A stretch of DNA of 64,000 nucleotides from Nevskia sp. (GTDB lineage Bacteria; Pseudomonadota; Gammaproteobacteria; Nevskiales; Nevskiaceae), in assembly GCF_021732705.1 (NCBI RefSeq), contig NZ_JAKFUM010000007.1:310001-374000 (forward strand). Reading direction: 5' to 3'. The position numbers and the translations under genes are program-made. The notes under the pieces are model-generated. The model searched no databases, had not been told where the DNA came from, and saw nothing but the letters and a program-made list of their open reading frames with translations. Shown in pieces: positions 48,893 to 57,594 of the stretch (the stretch's first letter is position 1; every line of letters begins with the position of its first letter).

Positions 48893-49310
48893 GCCAGCGC
48901 CGGCCTCGCCTTCCATGGCCGGGCGCGGTGATCCGCCCGCGAGCAGGGCTCGCGCACCCCAGTCGATGTGCCGCGTCATGCCATCCATGGCGAGGCCATG
49001 TCCTTGTTCGGCGGGCCCCGGCCCGGCCATCCCTGGCCGGGCGCGCTGATCCGCGCGCGAGCAGGGTTCATGCTCGCCAGTCGATGCGCCGCGTCATGCC
49101 ATCCATGGCGGGGCGATGTCCTTGTTCGGGGGGCCCCGGCCCGGCCGTCCTTGGCCGGGCGCGCTGATCCGCGCGCGAGCAGGGCTCGCGCACCTCAGTC
49201 GATGTGTCGCGTCATGCCATCCATGGCGAGGCCATGTCCTCTTCCCGCTGGCCCCGGCCCGGCCATCCCTGGCCGGGCGCGCTGATCCGCGCGCGAGCAG
49301 GGCTCGCGCA
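48893..49310. repeat. 118-bp structured tandem repeat, about 3.4 copies
   Basis: Three near-identical units begin at GATCC at 48930, 49048 and 49166, with a fourth partial unit at 49284-49310 and a degenerate half copy before the first. The period is exactly 118 bp. Each unit contains several palindromes: GCGCGAG/CTCGCGC (unit 2 has GCGAGCA/TGCTCGC instead), GCCATCCATGGC, and CCCGGCC/GGCCGGG. The spacing is not a multiple of 3, and no coding function is supported. It lies between proS and the enoyl-CoA hydratase gene, both on the minus strand. Confidence 0.92.
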
Positions 49311-49320
49311 AGATTGCGGA

Positions 49321-50124
49321 TCAGCGCCCGGTGAACTTCGCCGGCCGACGCTCGACGAACGACGCCACGCCTTCCTTGACGTCATCGCTGCCCATGATCG
49401 GCGCGAGATCGCGCACCAGCCGCTCGATCGCGACCTGATCGCCGTGCTCGATGGCGATGCGCGACGACTTCAGCGATGCATAAACACCGAGCGGCGCCTG
49501 CGCGGCGACGCGCTCGGCAATCGCCAGCCCACGCTCGAACTGCTGGCCGACGGGCACCACTTCCTGCACGAGGCCGATGCGCAGCGCTTCGGCGGCGTTG
49601 AACTCGTCACCGGTCAGCAGGTACTTCTGGGCGTTGCCCCAGCCGAATTCCTGAACCATGCGCACCGTCGCGCCACCGACCGCGTAGATGCCGCGCTTCA
49701 CTTCGATCTGCCCGAAGCGGCAGTCTTCTGCGGCCACACGGATATCGGCGGCCAGCGCCAGTTCGATCGCCACCGTGAAGCAGATGCCGTGCATCGCGAA
49801 GATGATCGGCTTCGAGACGCGCTTTTCCGGGATCAGGCCGAACGGGTCGCGCTCGTGCTCGGCAAGATCCGGCCACTTGCCGGAGGCGAACGCCGGCGTC
49901 CATTGGGTCAGTTCCAGGCCGGCGGTGAATGCCTTGCCGTTGGCCGAGACCAGCGCGCAGCGCAGTTCCGGATCCGTATCGAGCAGGCCGTAAGCGGCGG
50001 CGAGCTGGTGGTGCATCTCCAGGTCGAAGGCGTTGTACTTTTCCGGCCGGTTGAAGGTGATCAGCAGCACATGGCCGCGGCGTTCGGTCAGGATCTTCGG
50101 GGCGGCGGCGGCGACTTCGGTCAT
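49321..50124 (-). CDS. Enoyl-CoA hydratase/isomerase family protein (crotonase fold)
   Basis: About 267 residues. Crotonase fold: FNRPEKYNAFDLEMHHQL, oxyanion-hole segments ANGKAFTAGLEL and GICFTVAIELALAADIRVA, and the helix EDCRFGQIEVKRGIYAVGGA. The Glu pair typical of classic hydratases is not obvious, so exact chemistry (hydratase, isomerase or other) is open. The ATG at 50124 has AGGAG upstream. It ends 10 bp after the repeat block. Confidence 0.9.
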   Translation of the reverse strand: MTEVAAAAPKILTERRGHVLLITFNRPEKYNAFDLEMHHQLAAAYGLLDTDPELRCALVSANGKAFTAGLELTQWTPAFASGKWPDLAEHERDPFGLIPEKRVSKPIIFAMHGICFTVAIELALAADIRVAAEDCRFGQIEVKRGIYAVGGATVRMVQEFGWGNAQKYLLTGDEFNAAEALRIGLVQEVVPVGQQFERGLAIAERVAAQAPLGVYASLKSSRIAIEHGDQVAIERLVRDLAPIMGSDDVKEGVASFVERRPAKFTGR

Positions 50125-50232
50125 GACGGCTCCTCTCGGTGGTCTTGTCGTTGTGAACAATCGTTTCGATATTCTGCCAGCCCGGCGCAGTGGCGGGCGG
50201 CTGATCGCAGCGAGGAATGGTGGGCCGCGACG

Positions 50233-50619
50233 TCAGGCTTCGACGTCGAGTTCCTGTTCGACGATCGCGCCGTCGATCGACCACCAGCCGCGCAGCTGCA
50301 GCACACCCTTGATTGCCAGCGAGGCGGTCAGGCGCAGCAGTTCCGGGTGATCGGCGAAATCCTCAGCCAGTGGCGGATTCGGCAGCTCCGGCCGGTGCCG
50401 GTACAGCGCCCAGACGCGCTTGCCATGCTGGCGCAGCATCGCCTGCATCTCGGCCACCGAGGCACCTTCGACGATCGGCATCCAGCCATTCGGCACGCTG
50501 CCGCCCGCTTCGTCGGCAACCACCGCACTCAGGAACGGCGTGGTGGCGATCTGCGCTTCATGCAGCAGGCGGATCGCGAACCGGCGCGGAATCAGGATCG
50601 GGATGGTCGGAGTCGGCAT
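50233..50619 (-). CDS. Probable degenerate JAB/MPN-domain protein
   Basis: 128 residues, last gene of the hemA-side operon, 5 bp after moeB. Its layout follows JAB/MPN (M67) metallopeptidases: IPRRFAIRLLHEAQ at the start, then RVWALYRHRPELPNPPLAEDFADHPEL where the zinc motif HSHP...PS..D stands in active members. Here the two His ligands and Ser are not kept (RHRP, PLAED), so it looks like a pseudoenzyme. JAB genes are often paired with MoeB/ThiF genes, which supports the call. The alignment is by eye and needs a profile search. Confidence 0.5.
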   Translation of the reverse strand: MPTPTIPILIPRRFAIRLLHEAQIATTPFLSAVVADEAGGSVPNGWMPIVEGASVAEMQAMLRQHGKRVWALYRHRPELPNPPLAEDFADHPELLRLTASLAIKGVLQLRGWWSIDGAIVEQELDVEA

Positions 50620-50624
50620 CGTAT

Positions 50625-51356
50625 TCAGTCGTAAATGCCGCAGACGCGGCAGTGGGGGTCACGCGCCACAGTCAGGCTGCGCCACGACAGTTTGCCCGCA
50701 TCCCACAGATGCAGTCGCGCGCTGTCGTCGCCGATGCCGAGCAGGACCTTGATTGCCAGCAGCGCCTGCATGGCGCCGATCACGCCGACCACCGGGCCGA
50801 GGATGCCGGCCTCCTCGCAGGTTTCCGCCGCTTCCCCGCCCTCGCCGAACAGGCAGGCGTAGCAAGGGCCGCCGGGCACGAACAGCGCGATCTGGCCTTC
50901 GAAGCGGATTGCCGCACCGGAGACCAGCGGCTTGCGGGCGGCGACACAGGCGCGATTGATCGCGAAACGGGCCGGGAAATTGTCGGTGCAGTCGAGCACG
51001 ACATCAGCGTCGCGGACGGCGGCCAGCAGCGCGTCATCATCGAGCGGCCCCGGCCGGGTTTCGATCCGGCAGTCCGGGTTCAGGGCCCGCAGGTTGTCGG
51101 CTGCGGCGTCGAGCTTGGCTCGACCCAGATCAGCATTCCGGTAGACGATCTGCCGTTGCAGGTTCGAACGCTCGACGTGGTCGCGGTCGCTCAGGATCAG
51201 GCGGCCGAGTCCGGCGCCGGCCAGATACAGGCTGGCCGGTGCGCCCAGGCCACCGAGGCCGACGATCAGCGCGGTGGAATCGCGCAGCACGCTCTGGCCG
51301 TTGACCCCGACCTGGCGCAGGATGATCTGGCGGCTGTAGCGGGCGTAATCGCTCAT
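50625..51356 (-). CDS. moeB: MoeB/ThiF-family adenylyltransferase (E1-like)
   Basis: 243 residues. It adenylates the C-terminal Gly-Gly of a ubiquitin-like sulfur carrier (MoaD or ThiS). Features: RYSRQIILRQVGVNGQ, ATP loop VGLGGLGAP, DRDHVERSNLQRQIVY, VLDCTDNFPARF, the catalytic-Cys region AETCEEAGILGPVVGVIG, and zinc-binding CYAC and CRVC pairs. It overlaps prmC by ATGA and precedes the JAB-like gene by 5 bp. Confidence 0.92.
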   Translation of the reverse strand: MSDYARYSRQIILRQVGVNGQSVLRDSTALIVGLGGLGAPASLYLAGAGLGRLILSDRDHVERSNLQRQIVYRNADLGRAKLDAAADNLRALNPDCRIETRPGPLDDDALLAAVRDADVVLDCTDNFPARFAINRACVAARKPLVSGAAIRFEGQIALFVPGGPCYACLFGEGGEAAETCEEAGILGPVVGVIGAMQALLAIKVLLGIGDDSARLHLWDAGKLSWRSLTVARDPHCRVCGIYD

Positions 51357-52279
51357 GGCTTCCCGCCGCCGGTCACGCGGTCGTTGCCACCGAAATCCCG
51401 GCGGGTTTCGACGTTCCCGAAACCTGCTTCCGTCAGAAGCGCGCGCACCGCAGCGCCCTGATCATGACCGTGTTCGAGCAGCAGCCAGCCGCCTGATGTC
51501 AGATGCGCCGGTGCCTCGCGAACGATCTCGCGGATCGCGTCGAGGCCGTCGATGCCCGAGGTCAGCGCCAGCCGCGGCTCGTAGCGAAGCGCGGCGAGAT
51601 GGATATCGCCTTCGGCGATGTACGGCGGATTGGACAGGATCAGATCGAACGGCGCGGCCTCGGCCGGCAGCGCCGCCAGCCAGGCACCGCAGGCAAAGGA
51701 AAGGTTGCTGACGCCGTTCCGCCGCGCGTTCTCGCGTGCGATGTCGAGGGCGGCCTCGGAGAGATCGGTCGCCAGCACCGACACCGCCGGCCGCTCGCTG
51801 GCAACGGCCAGCGCGATCGCGCCGCTGCCGGTCCCGAGGTCGAGCACCCGGGCCGAGCTTCCGGCCGGCAGCAGGCTCAGCGCCCACTCGACCAGCGTTT
51901 CGGTATCCGGACGCGGAATCAGCACTGCGGTGTCGACGACCAGATCCAGTGTCCAGAAGCCCTGTCGGCCGACGATGTAGGCCACCGGCTCGCCGAGCTT
52001 GCGCCGTTCGATCCAGCTGGCGTAGCGCAGCACCGTTGCGGCTTCGATCGCCTCGTCGTGGCGCAGGCGCAGCGCGGCGCGTTCGGAATCGAGCAAGGCC
52101 GCGAGCAGGATTTCGGCATCGACGCGGGCGCTGTCGGACGCTGCGTCCAGCTCGGACGTGCCCCAGCGCAGCCAGTCGGCAATGACGCCGGGTGCGAGCC
52201 CCTGCACGGCCGGCACCGGACGCGGCGTGGCATCGCTCGGCAGGACCGCGGGCGGCGACGGCGACGGCGCCTCGCTCAT
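51353..52279 (-). CDS. prmC: Peptide chain release factor glutamine methyltransferase
   Basis: About 308 residues. Methylates the glutamine of the GGQ motif in RF1/RF2. The AdoMet-binding [14 protein letters not shown] and the catalytic NPPY (217-220) are present, with the N-terminal PrmC domain ([34 protein letters not shown]). Its start overlaps the prfA stop codon (ATGA), the classical prfA-prmC coupling; an additional proline-rich N-terminus is included. Confidence 0.95.
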   Translation of the reverse strand: MSEAPSPSPPAVLPSDATPRPVPAVQGLAPGVIADWLRWGTSELDAASDSARVDAEILLAALLDSERAALRLRHDEAIEAATVLRYASWIERRKLGEPVAYIVGRQGFWTLDLVVDTAVLIPRPDTETLVEWALSLLPAGSSARVLDLGTGSGAIALAVASERPAVSVLATDLSEAALDIARENARRNGVSNLSFACGAWLAALPAEAAPFDLILSNPPYIAEGDIHLAALRYEPRLALTSGIDGLDAIREIVREAPAHLTSGGWLLLEHGHDQGAAVRALLTEAGFGNVETRRDFGGNDRVTGGGKP

Positions 52280-53364
52280 CCCTGATCGCCGAGGCTGGCC
52301 ATCAGCTCGGCCTGATGCTCGGCCAGCAGCGGCTTGATCACGCCATCGAGTTCGCCGGCGATGACCCGATCGAGCTGGTACAGGGTCAGGTTGATGCGGT
52401 GATCGGTGACCCGGCCCTGCGGGAAGTTGTACGTGCGGATGCGCTCGGAACGGTCGCCGCTGCCGACCAGCTTCTTGCGGGTGGCGGCCATTTCGCTGTC
52501 CTGCTTGCTGCGTTCGGCGTCGAGCAGGCGCGACGCGAGCAGGCTCATCGCCTTCGCGCGGTTCTTGTGCTGGCTGCGCTCTTCCTGGCATTCGACGACG
52601 ACACCGCTCGGAATGTGCGTGATGCGGATCGCCGACTCGGTCTTGTTGACGTGCTGGCCGCCGGCGCCGGACGAGCGATAGGTGTCGATCTTCAGGTCGG
52701 CCGGGTTGATGTCGATCGCCTGCGCTTCCTCGATCTCCGGCAGCACGGCGACGGTCGCGGCCGACGTGTGGATGCGGCCCTGGGCCTCGGTTTCCGGCAC
52801 CCGCTGCACGCGATGCGCGCCGCTTTCGAACTTCAGCCGCGAGTAGGCGCCGAAGCCGGCGATCCGGGAAATGATTTCCTTGTAGCCGCCGTGCTCGCCC
52901 TCGTTCTCGGACAGCACTTCCAGCGCCCAGCCCTGCGCTTCCGCGTACTTCTGGTACATGCGGAACAGGTCGCCGGCGAAGATCGCGGCCTCGTCACCAC
53001 CGGTGCCGGCGCGAATTTCGAGAAAGACGTTGTTGTTGTCGAGCGGATCCTTCGGAACCAGATAGCTTTCCAGCTCCGCCTGCAGCGCCTCGGCGCGCGC
53101 CTTCAGCGCCGGCAGGTCGGCCTCGGCCAGTGCGCGCATTTCGGCATCGGCATCGTTGCGCAGCAGTTCCAGACTTTCGATCTCGTCCAGCGCGGCGCGG
53201 TAGCCGTCAAAGGCGTCGACCACCGGGCCGAGTGCCGCGTATTCCTGCGACAGGCGCCGGAACTTGTCGGAGTCCCCGAGCACTTCCGGCGATGACAGCT
53301 CGCCAGCGATGTCGGCTCGGCGCTCGGCGAGCGTCTCGATCTTGCGGAGGAGGCTGGGTTTCAT
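52276..53364 (-). CDS. prfA: Peptide chain release factor 1
   Basis: 362 residues. Reads UAA and UAG stops: the tripeptide selectivity motif is PET ([14 protein letters not shown]), of the PxT type of RF1; the peptidyl-tRNA hydrolysis motif GGQ is at 235-237 in [17 protein letters not shown]. Standard length. Part of a hemA-prfA-prmC-moeB run; hemA is 117 bp upstream. Confidence 0.97.
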   Translation of the reverse strand: MKPSLLRKIETLAERRADIAGELSSPEVLGDSDKFRRLSQEYAALGPVVDAFDGYRAALDEIESLELLRNDADAEMRALAEADLPALKARAEALQAELESYLVPKDPLDNNNVFLEIRAGTGGDEAAIFAGDLFRMYQKYAEAQGWALEVLSENEGEHGGYKEIISRIAGFGAYSRLKFESGAHRVQRVPETEAQGRIHTSAATVAVLPEIEEAQAIDINPADLKIDTYRSSGAGGQHVNKTESAIRITHIPSGVVVECQEERSQHKNRAKAMSLLASRLLDAERSKQDSEMAATRKKLVGSGDRSERIRTYNFPQGRVTDHRINLTLYQLDRVIAGELDGVIKPLLAEHQAELMASLGDQG

Positions 53365-53481
53365 GGGCGTGCAGGGATCAGGCGTGCAGCAGGAGACGGC
53401 AAACAGCGAAGCAGCGGGCCGAAGCTCGCTAAGCCTGGTCGCTTGTGCGCCTCATTCCACTCGCCGGATGCCTCGCCACGA

Positions 53482-54744
53482 TCACGCGTCGACCGGCGGC
53501 AGGTCGAACAGCTTTTCCGCCGCATCCATCAATTGCGACTGCTCGACGGCATCGCCCGAGCGCAGCGCCTTGGACGGCGCGTGCAGCAGCTTGTTGGTCA
53601 AGGTGTCGGCGACGAAGGCCATCACCGCTTCGGCCGATTCGCCGTTGGCGAGCTTGCGCCGCGCCTTCTCCAGCACGTCGTCCCGGCTGACGCGAGCATG
53701 GTCGCGCAGGCGGCGGATGGTGACGCCGGCATCGCGGCTTTCGAGCCACTTCTCGAAGTGGACGGCCTGATCCTCGACCAGCACTTCCGCCTGCTTCGCG
53801 GCGTTCTCGCGGTGCTTCATGTTGCCGGCGATCACGGCCTTCAGATCGTCCAGCGTGTACAGGTAAACGTCTTCGAGCCCGGAAATCGCGGGGTCGAGAT
53901 CGCGCGGAATCGCGAGATCGATCATCAGCACCGGCTTGCGCCGGCGGCGCGAGATCGCGTTCGCGACCGGCTCCTTGCCGAGGATGAAGCCGCGCGCGGC
54001 CGTGCACGAGATCACGACATCGGCTTCCGGCAGGTGCGTCGGCAGTTCGGCAAGGCCGATCGCGTAGCCGCCGAGCGTGGTCGCCAGTGCCTGCGCCTTC
54101 TCCAGGCTGCGGTTGGCGACGACCATGCGGCCGACACCGTGCGTTTTCAGATGCCGCGCCAGCAACTGGATCGTCTCGCCGGCGCCGATCAGCAGCACCG
54201 ACTGGTTGCGCAGGTCCGAAAAGATATGGTTCGCCATCTGCACCGCGGCATACGCGATCGACACCGGATGGGCACCGATCTCGGTCTCGCTGCGCACCAG
54301 CTTGGCCACCGAAAACGAATGCTGGAACAGCCGCGACAGCACCGGCCCGAGCGCGCGCACGCCTTGCGCCTGTGCAAACGCGGTCTTCATCTGGCCGAGG
54401 ATCTGCGGCTCGCCGAGCACCATGGAATCCAGCCCCGACGCCACCCGCAGCGAGTGGCGGACGGTGCCGCGATCGCGCAGCACGTAGGCATGCTTTTCAA
54501 CCGTGCCGGCCGGCGCCTGCCGCTCGCGCTGCCACCAGTCCAGCAGGCGGCCTTCTTCCTCGGGTGCCGCCACCGCGAAGATTTCGGTGCGGTTGCAGGT
54601 CGACAGGATGGCGGCTTCGGAGACTCCGGGCAGCGCTCGCAGACGCGTCAGCGCGTCCGGGATCTCCGCGGCCGTGAACGCCAGTCTCTCGCGCGTTTCG
54701 ACCGGCGCGGAGTGGTGGCTGAGTCCCAGTGTCAAAAGGGCCAT
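53482..54744 (-). CDS. hemA: Glutamyl-tRNA reductase
   Basis: First committed step of tetrapyrrole synthesis by the C5 route: reduces glutamyl-tRNA to glutamate-1-semialdehyde with NADPH. 420 residues. The nucleophile Cys50 is in STCNRTE; SRLFQHSFSVAKLVRSET, the NADPH site VLLIGAGETIQLLARHL and the C-terminal dimerisation helices are seen. Start at the ATG at 54744. Divergent from the TPR-lolB unit, with about 200 bp between. Confidence 0.96.
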   Translation of the reverse strand: MALLTLGLSHHSAPVETRERLAFTAAEIPDALTRLRALPGVSEAAILSTCNRTEIFAVAAPEEEGRLLDWWQRERQAPAGTVEKHAYVLRDRGTVRHSLRVASGLDSMVLGEPQILGQMKTAFAQAQGVRALGPVLSRLFQHSFSVAKLVRSETEIGAHPVSIAYAAVQMANHIFSDLRNQSVLLIGAGETIQLLARHLKTHGVGRMVVANRSLEKAQALATTLGGYAIGLAELPTHLPEADVVISCTAARGFILGKEPVANAISRRRRKPVLMIDLAIPRDLDPAISGLEDVYLYTLDDLKAVIAGNMKHRENAAKQAEVLVEDQAVHFEKWLESRDAGVTIRRLRDHARVSRDDVLEKARRKLANGESAEAVMAFVADTLTNKLLHAPSKALRSGDAVEQSQLMDAAEKLFDLPPVDA

Positions 54745-54946
54745 TGGCTACGAGTGTCCAGTTCTCTTGATTTTCCAACTTTCAAGCGCGCGTGACAAGT
54801 TGGCACCGGCGCGCGCATCTGCGCAGCATTTTGCAAGACCTGCGCCGCTGCTGTCGCGGCTACTGCCGGTCGTGATCGGACCGACGGCGCACCGTCGGTG
54901 CAGGCGCTACACTATTTCCGATATCTCCCGCCGAGCCAGCCCTCAC

Positions 54947-56653
54947 GTGCACGTCTCCCGTCAGTCGTTGCAGCCCTCGTTGAGCGTCGTGCTGTCTGTC
55001 GTCGGGGCCTGTGTGCTGAGCACCGCTGCCGCCGCCGCGGACGTTTCCGGGCGGGGCTCGTCGGGTTCCGGCGCAGCCGAGGCGCAGTACCACATCCTTG
55101 CGGGCGAAGTGGCGGCCGGCCGCAATCAGCCACTGGTCGCGGCCGAGGAGTTCCTGAAGGCGCTCGAATTCGCGCCCGATGCGGCGCTTGCCGCGCGCGC
55201 CACGTCGCTGGCATTGGCTTCGAACAACGCGACGCTCGCGCTGAGCACGGCGCGCAAGTGGCTGACCATCGAGCCGACCAGCCTCGAAGCACGCGAAGTC
55301 ATCACCCGCCTGTCTCTGCGCGCCGGGCTGACCGATCAGGCGTACGAACAGTGCGTGGCGATCGTCAAGGATCACCCGGGCGGTCTCGACGATGGCCTGC
55401 GCCACGTCTCGCTGCTGCTCGCACAGGAAGAACAGCAGGGCCCGGCGGCGCTGGCGCTGATAGCGAAGCTGGTGGCGCAGTACCCGAAGCGGGCTGGCGC
55501 TTGGCAGGCGCAGGGTCTGCTGGCGCTGCGCTTCGGCGACATCGAACAAGCCGAGAAGTCGGCTCGCGAATCGCTGCGGCTCGATCCATCGTCGAAGGAA
55601 GCGCCGCTGCTGCTGACCGGCGCGCTGGTCCGCAAGGGCGACATCGCCGGTGCCGACCAGATCATCGACGGCCAGACTCGCAACAATCCGATCGCGTCGG
55701 ACATCCGGCTCGGCTACGCCCGGCTGCTGATCGAATCGAACCAGCGCGAGCATGCGCGCCTGCAGCTGACGCGCGTGCTGAAGGGCACGGGCGACAACAC
55801 CGATGCGCTGTATCTGCTCGGTCTGATCAACCTCGACGAAGGCAATGTCGACGAGGCCGAGCCGCAGTTCCGCACCTTGGTCAAGACCAAGGATCGGGCC
55901 AACGAGGCGCACTACTACCTCGGCCGGATTGCCGAGCAGCGTGGGCGCTGGGCCGATGCGCTGAGCGAATACACGCAGGTCAACGCCGGCAATCAGGTGC
56001 TCGATGCCTCGGTGCGCCGCGCCGAGATGCTGTACCGCACCGGCAAGCTGGACGAAGCGCGCGTCACGCTCGAGCAGTTGCGGCGGCAGTATCCGCCGCT
56101 GTCGCCGCGCTTCTACCTCGCCGAAGGTCAGCTGCTGAACGATGCCGGCACGCCCGACGAAGCGCTGCTGCTGTACTCGCGGGCGCTCGAGGAACACAAG
56201 AACGAGCCGGATCTGTTGTACGCCCGCTCGCTGGTGTTCGAGCGTCTGAAGCGCCTCGACGAAGCCGAGGCCGATCTGCGCACGGTGCTGACGGCGTCGC
56301 CGGCCGATGCCCGCGCACTGAACGCGCTCGGCTTCATGCTCGTGGTCCACAGCAGCCGCCTCGACGAAGCCGAGAAGCTGATCGCCAAGGCGCTGGAAAT
56401 CACGCCGGAAGAGCCGGCGGTGATCGACAGCATGGGCTGGCTGCGCTTCCGTCAGGGCCGGCAGTCGGAGGCGCTGTTGCTGCTCGCCCGCGCCTATGAA
56501 GTGTTCCCGGATCCGGAAGTCGCCGCGCACTTCGGCGAAGCGCTGTGGGTCGGCGGCGATCGCGGCAAGGCCCAGGCGGTGTGGGACCGAGCGCTGCAGG
56601 CATCGCCGAACAACGGCGTGCTGCGCGAAACGATCAAGCGGCTGATGCCGTGA
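54947..56653 (+). CDS. Tetratricopeptide repeat lipoprotein/periplasmic protein upstream of lolB
   Basis: About 568 residues. The N-terminus has a signal sequence (SLSVVLSVVGACVLSTAAAAA; VGAC could be a lipobox). The rest is an array of about 14 TPR units (for example HILAGEVAAGRNQPLVAAEEFLKALEFAP; DALYLLGLINLDEGNVDEAEPQF; ALNALGFMLV; VIDSMGWLRFRQGRQSEALLLLARAYEVFPDPEVAAHFGEALW). Such genes precede lolB in several gammaproteobacteria, pointing to outer-membrane lipoprotein or envelope assembly. The start used is a GTG at 54947; its ribosome site is weak and the exact start is uncertain. Overlaps lolB by GTGA. Confidence 0.85.
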   Translation: MHVSRQSLQPSLSVVLSVVGACVLSTAAAAADVSGRGSSGSGAAEAQYHILAGEVAAGRNQPLVAAEEFLKALEFAPDAALAARATSLALASNNATLALSTARKWLTIEPTSLEAREVITRLSLRAGLTDQAYEQCVAIVKDHPGGLDDGLRHVSLLLAQEEQQGPAALALIAKLVAQYPKRAGAWQAQGLLALRFGDIEQAEKSARESLRLDPSSKEAPLLLTGALVRKGDIAGADQIIDGQTRNNPIASDIRLGYARLLIESNQREHARLQLTRVLKGTGDNTDALYLLGLINLDEGNVDEAEPQFRTLVKTKDRANEAHYYLGRIAEQRGRWADALSEYTQVNAGNQVLDASVRRAEMLYRTGKLDEARVTLEQLRRQYPPLSPRFYLAEGQLLNDAGTPDEALLLYSRALEEHKNEPDLLYARSLVFERLKRLDEAEADLRTVLTASPADARALNALGFMLVVHSSRLDEAEKLIAKALEITPEEPAVIDSMGWLRFRQGRQSEALLLLARAYEVFPDPEVAAHFGEALWVGGDRGKAQAVWDRALQASPNNGVLRETIKRLMP

Positions 56654-57315
56654 CGATTTGCATGGCGTCTCGCGCAGGCGGTTCGCTGCCGCGCCTGCCG
56701 CTGCGCGCCGTCGCGGCGACGCTGGCGATGGCCATTGCGATGGGCATGAGCGGCTGCAGTTCGGTGCCGGTCAAGCCGTTCAATACCGACTTTTCTGAGC
56801 GCAATTGGGGCATCCGGCAGGCCAACATTTCCGGGGTCCAGAGCTTTGCGCTTAAGGGCCGCCTGGCCGAAGCCGGCATCGCGGGCGCCCGCGGTGATCT
56901 GGACTGGACCCAGAGCGGTGAACGCTTCGATTTCCGCGTTTCCGGGCCGCTGGGCGTCGGTGCGCTGGCCATCAGCGGCGATCCGAAAGGGGTCGAGATT
57001 CGCAGCAAGAACGGTGTCATCGTCACGGGCGAGCCCGAGGCCTACATGCAGGAAAAGCTCGGCTGGAGCCTGCCGCTGAGCTTGCTTCGCTACTGGGCGC
57101 TTGGCGTGCCGGCCCCGATGCGGGAGCTGCCGAAGCCGATGATGGTGAAGCTCGACGACGCCGGACGCGCGCTGACGCTGAAGCAGTCGGGCTGGCAGAT
57201 CGACTATCTCGAATACCAGCCGGTGAACTCGCTGGTGCTGCCGCGCAAGCTCACGCTGAACAACGGCAGCCGCAGCTTCCGCATCGTCATCGACGAGTGG
57301 TCCGGCACGCCGTGA
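56650..57315 (+). CDS. lolB: Outer-membrane lipoprotein LolB
   Basis: About 221 residues. LolB receives lipoproteins from LolA and inserts them into the outer membrane. Signal peptide with lipobox MSGC, then WGIRQANISGVQSFALKGRLA, RGDLDWTQSGERFDFRVSGPLGVGALAISGD, and the C-terminal LVLPRKLTLNN typical of the family. The GTG at 56650 overlaps the TPR stop; an ATG four codons later is equally good. In E. coli ispE follows; here it does not. Confidence 0.9.
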   Translation: MTICMASRAGGSLPRLPLRAVAATLAMAIAMGMSGCSSVPVKPFNTDFSERNWGIRQANISGVQSFALKGRLAEAGIAGARGDLDWTQSGERFDFRVSGPLGVGALAISGDPKGVEIRSKNGVIVTGEPEAYMQEKLGWSLPLSLLRYWALGVPAPMRELPKPMMVKLDDAGRALTLKQSGWQIDYLEYQPVNSLVLPRKLTLNNGSRSFRIVIDEWSGTP

Positions 57316-57391
57316 CCACCGTCGCCGCGCCGGTCTGATGCAGCGCGGCAAAAAATACCTGCAATCGGTCGAAGCGGCCCGGCGCCGCAGC

Positions 57392-57397
57392 TATAAT
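57392..57397 (+). promoter_or_regulatory. -10 box of the tRNA-Gln promoter
   Basis: A perfect TATAAT 12 bp before the tRNA 5' end, followed by a GC-rich stretch (CCGCCGC), typical of stable-RNA promoters under stringent control. The -35 element is poor. Confidence 0.65.
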
Positions 57398-57409
57398 CCG
57401 CCGCACAAT

Positions 57410-57484
57410 TGGGGCGTCGCCAAGTGGTAAGGCAGGAGGTTTTGATCCTCCCATTCGGTGGTTCGAGTCCATCCGCCCCAGCCA
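57410..57484 (+). tRNA. tRNA-Gln (anticodon TTG)
   Basis: Seven-bp acceptor stem TGGGGCG / CGCCCCA with discriminator G and encoded CCA. The anticodon stem GGAGG/CCTCC (57435-57451) encloses loop TTTTGAT, giving anticodon TTG at 57442-57444. The T-arm shows GGTTCGAGTCC. All arms fold. Located between lolB and prs, where tRNA genes occur in other gammaproteobacteria. Confidence 0.96.
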
Positions 57485-57485
57485 A

Positions 57486-57524
57486 TTTCCCTATGCAGCC
57501 AAAGTCTTCGGCTGCATAGGGAAA
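57486..57524. terminator. 15-bp perfect stem-loop between tRNA-Gln and prs
   Basis: TTTCCCTATGCAGCC pairs exactly with GGCTGCATAGGGAAA around a 9-nt loop, starting 2 bp after the tRNA CCA. There is no T-run; it may end tRNA transcription, guide 3' processing or act in the prs leader. Confidence 0.6.
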
Positions 57525-57594
57525 CTGCTCCGGCGAATACCGGAGCCCCGCCGATTCCCGCAAGCCACGCAGCTTCACACCACTTTCGAGCCCC

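Noticed and set aside
48893-49310. CRISPR array
   Set aside because: Units are continuous 118-bp repeats without unique spacers, and no cas genes are nearby.
48798-49334. Several overlapping plus-strand frames in the 118-bp repeats
   Set aside because: The period is not a multiple of three, so the frames exist only because the repeat is GC-rich; no ribosome sites or conserved protein.
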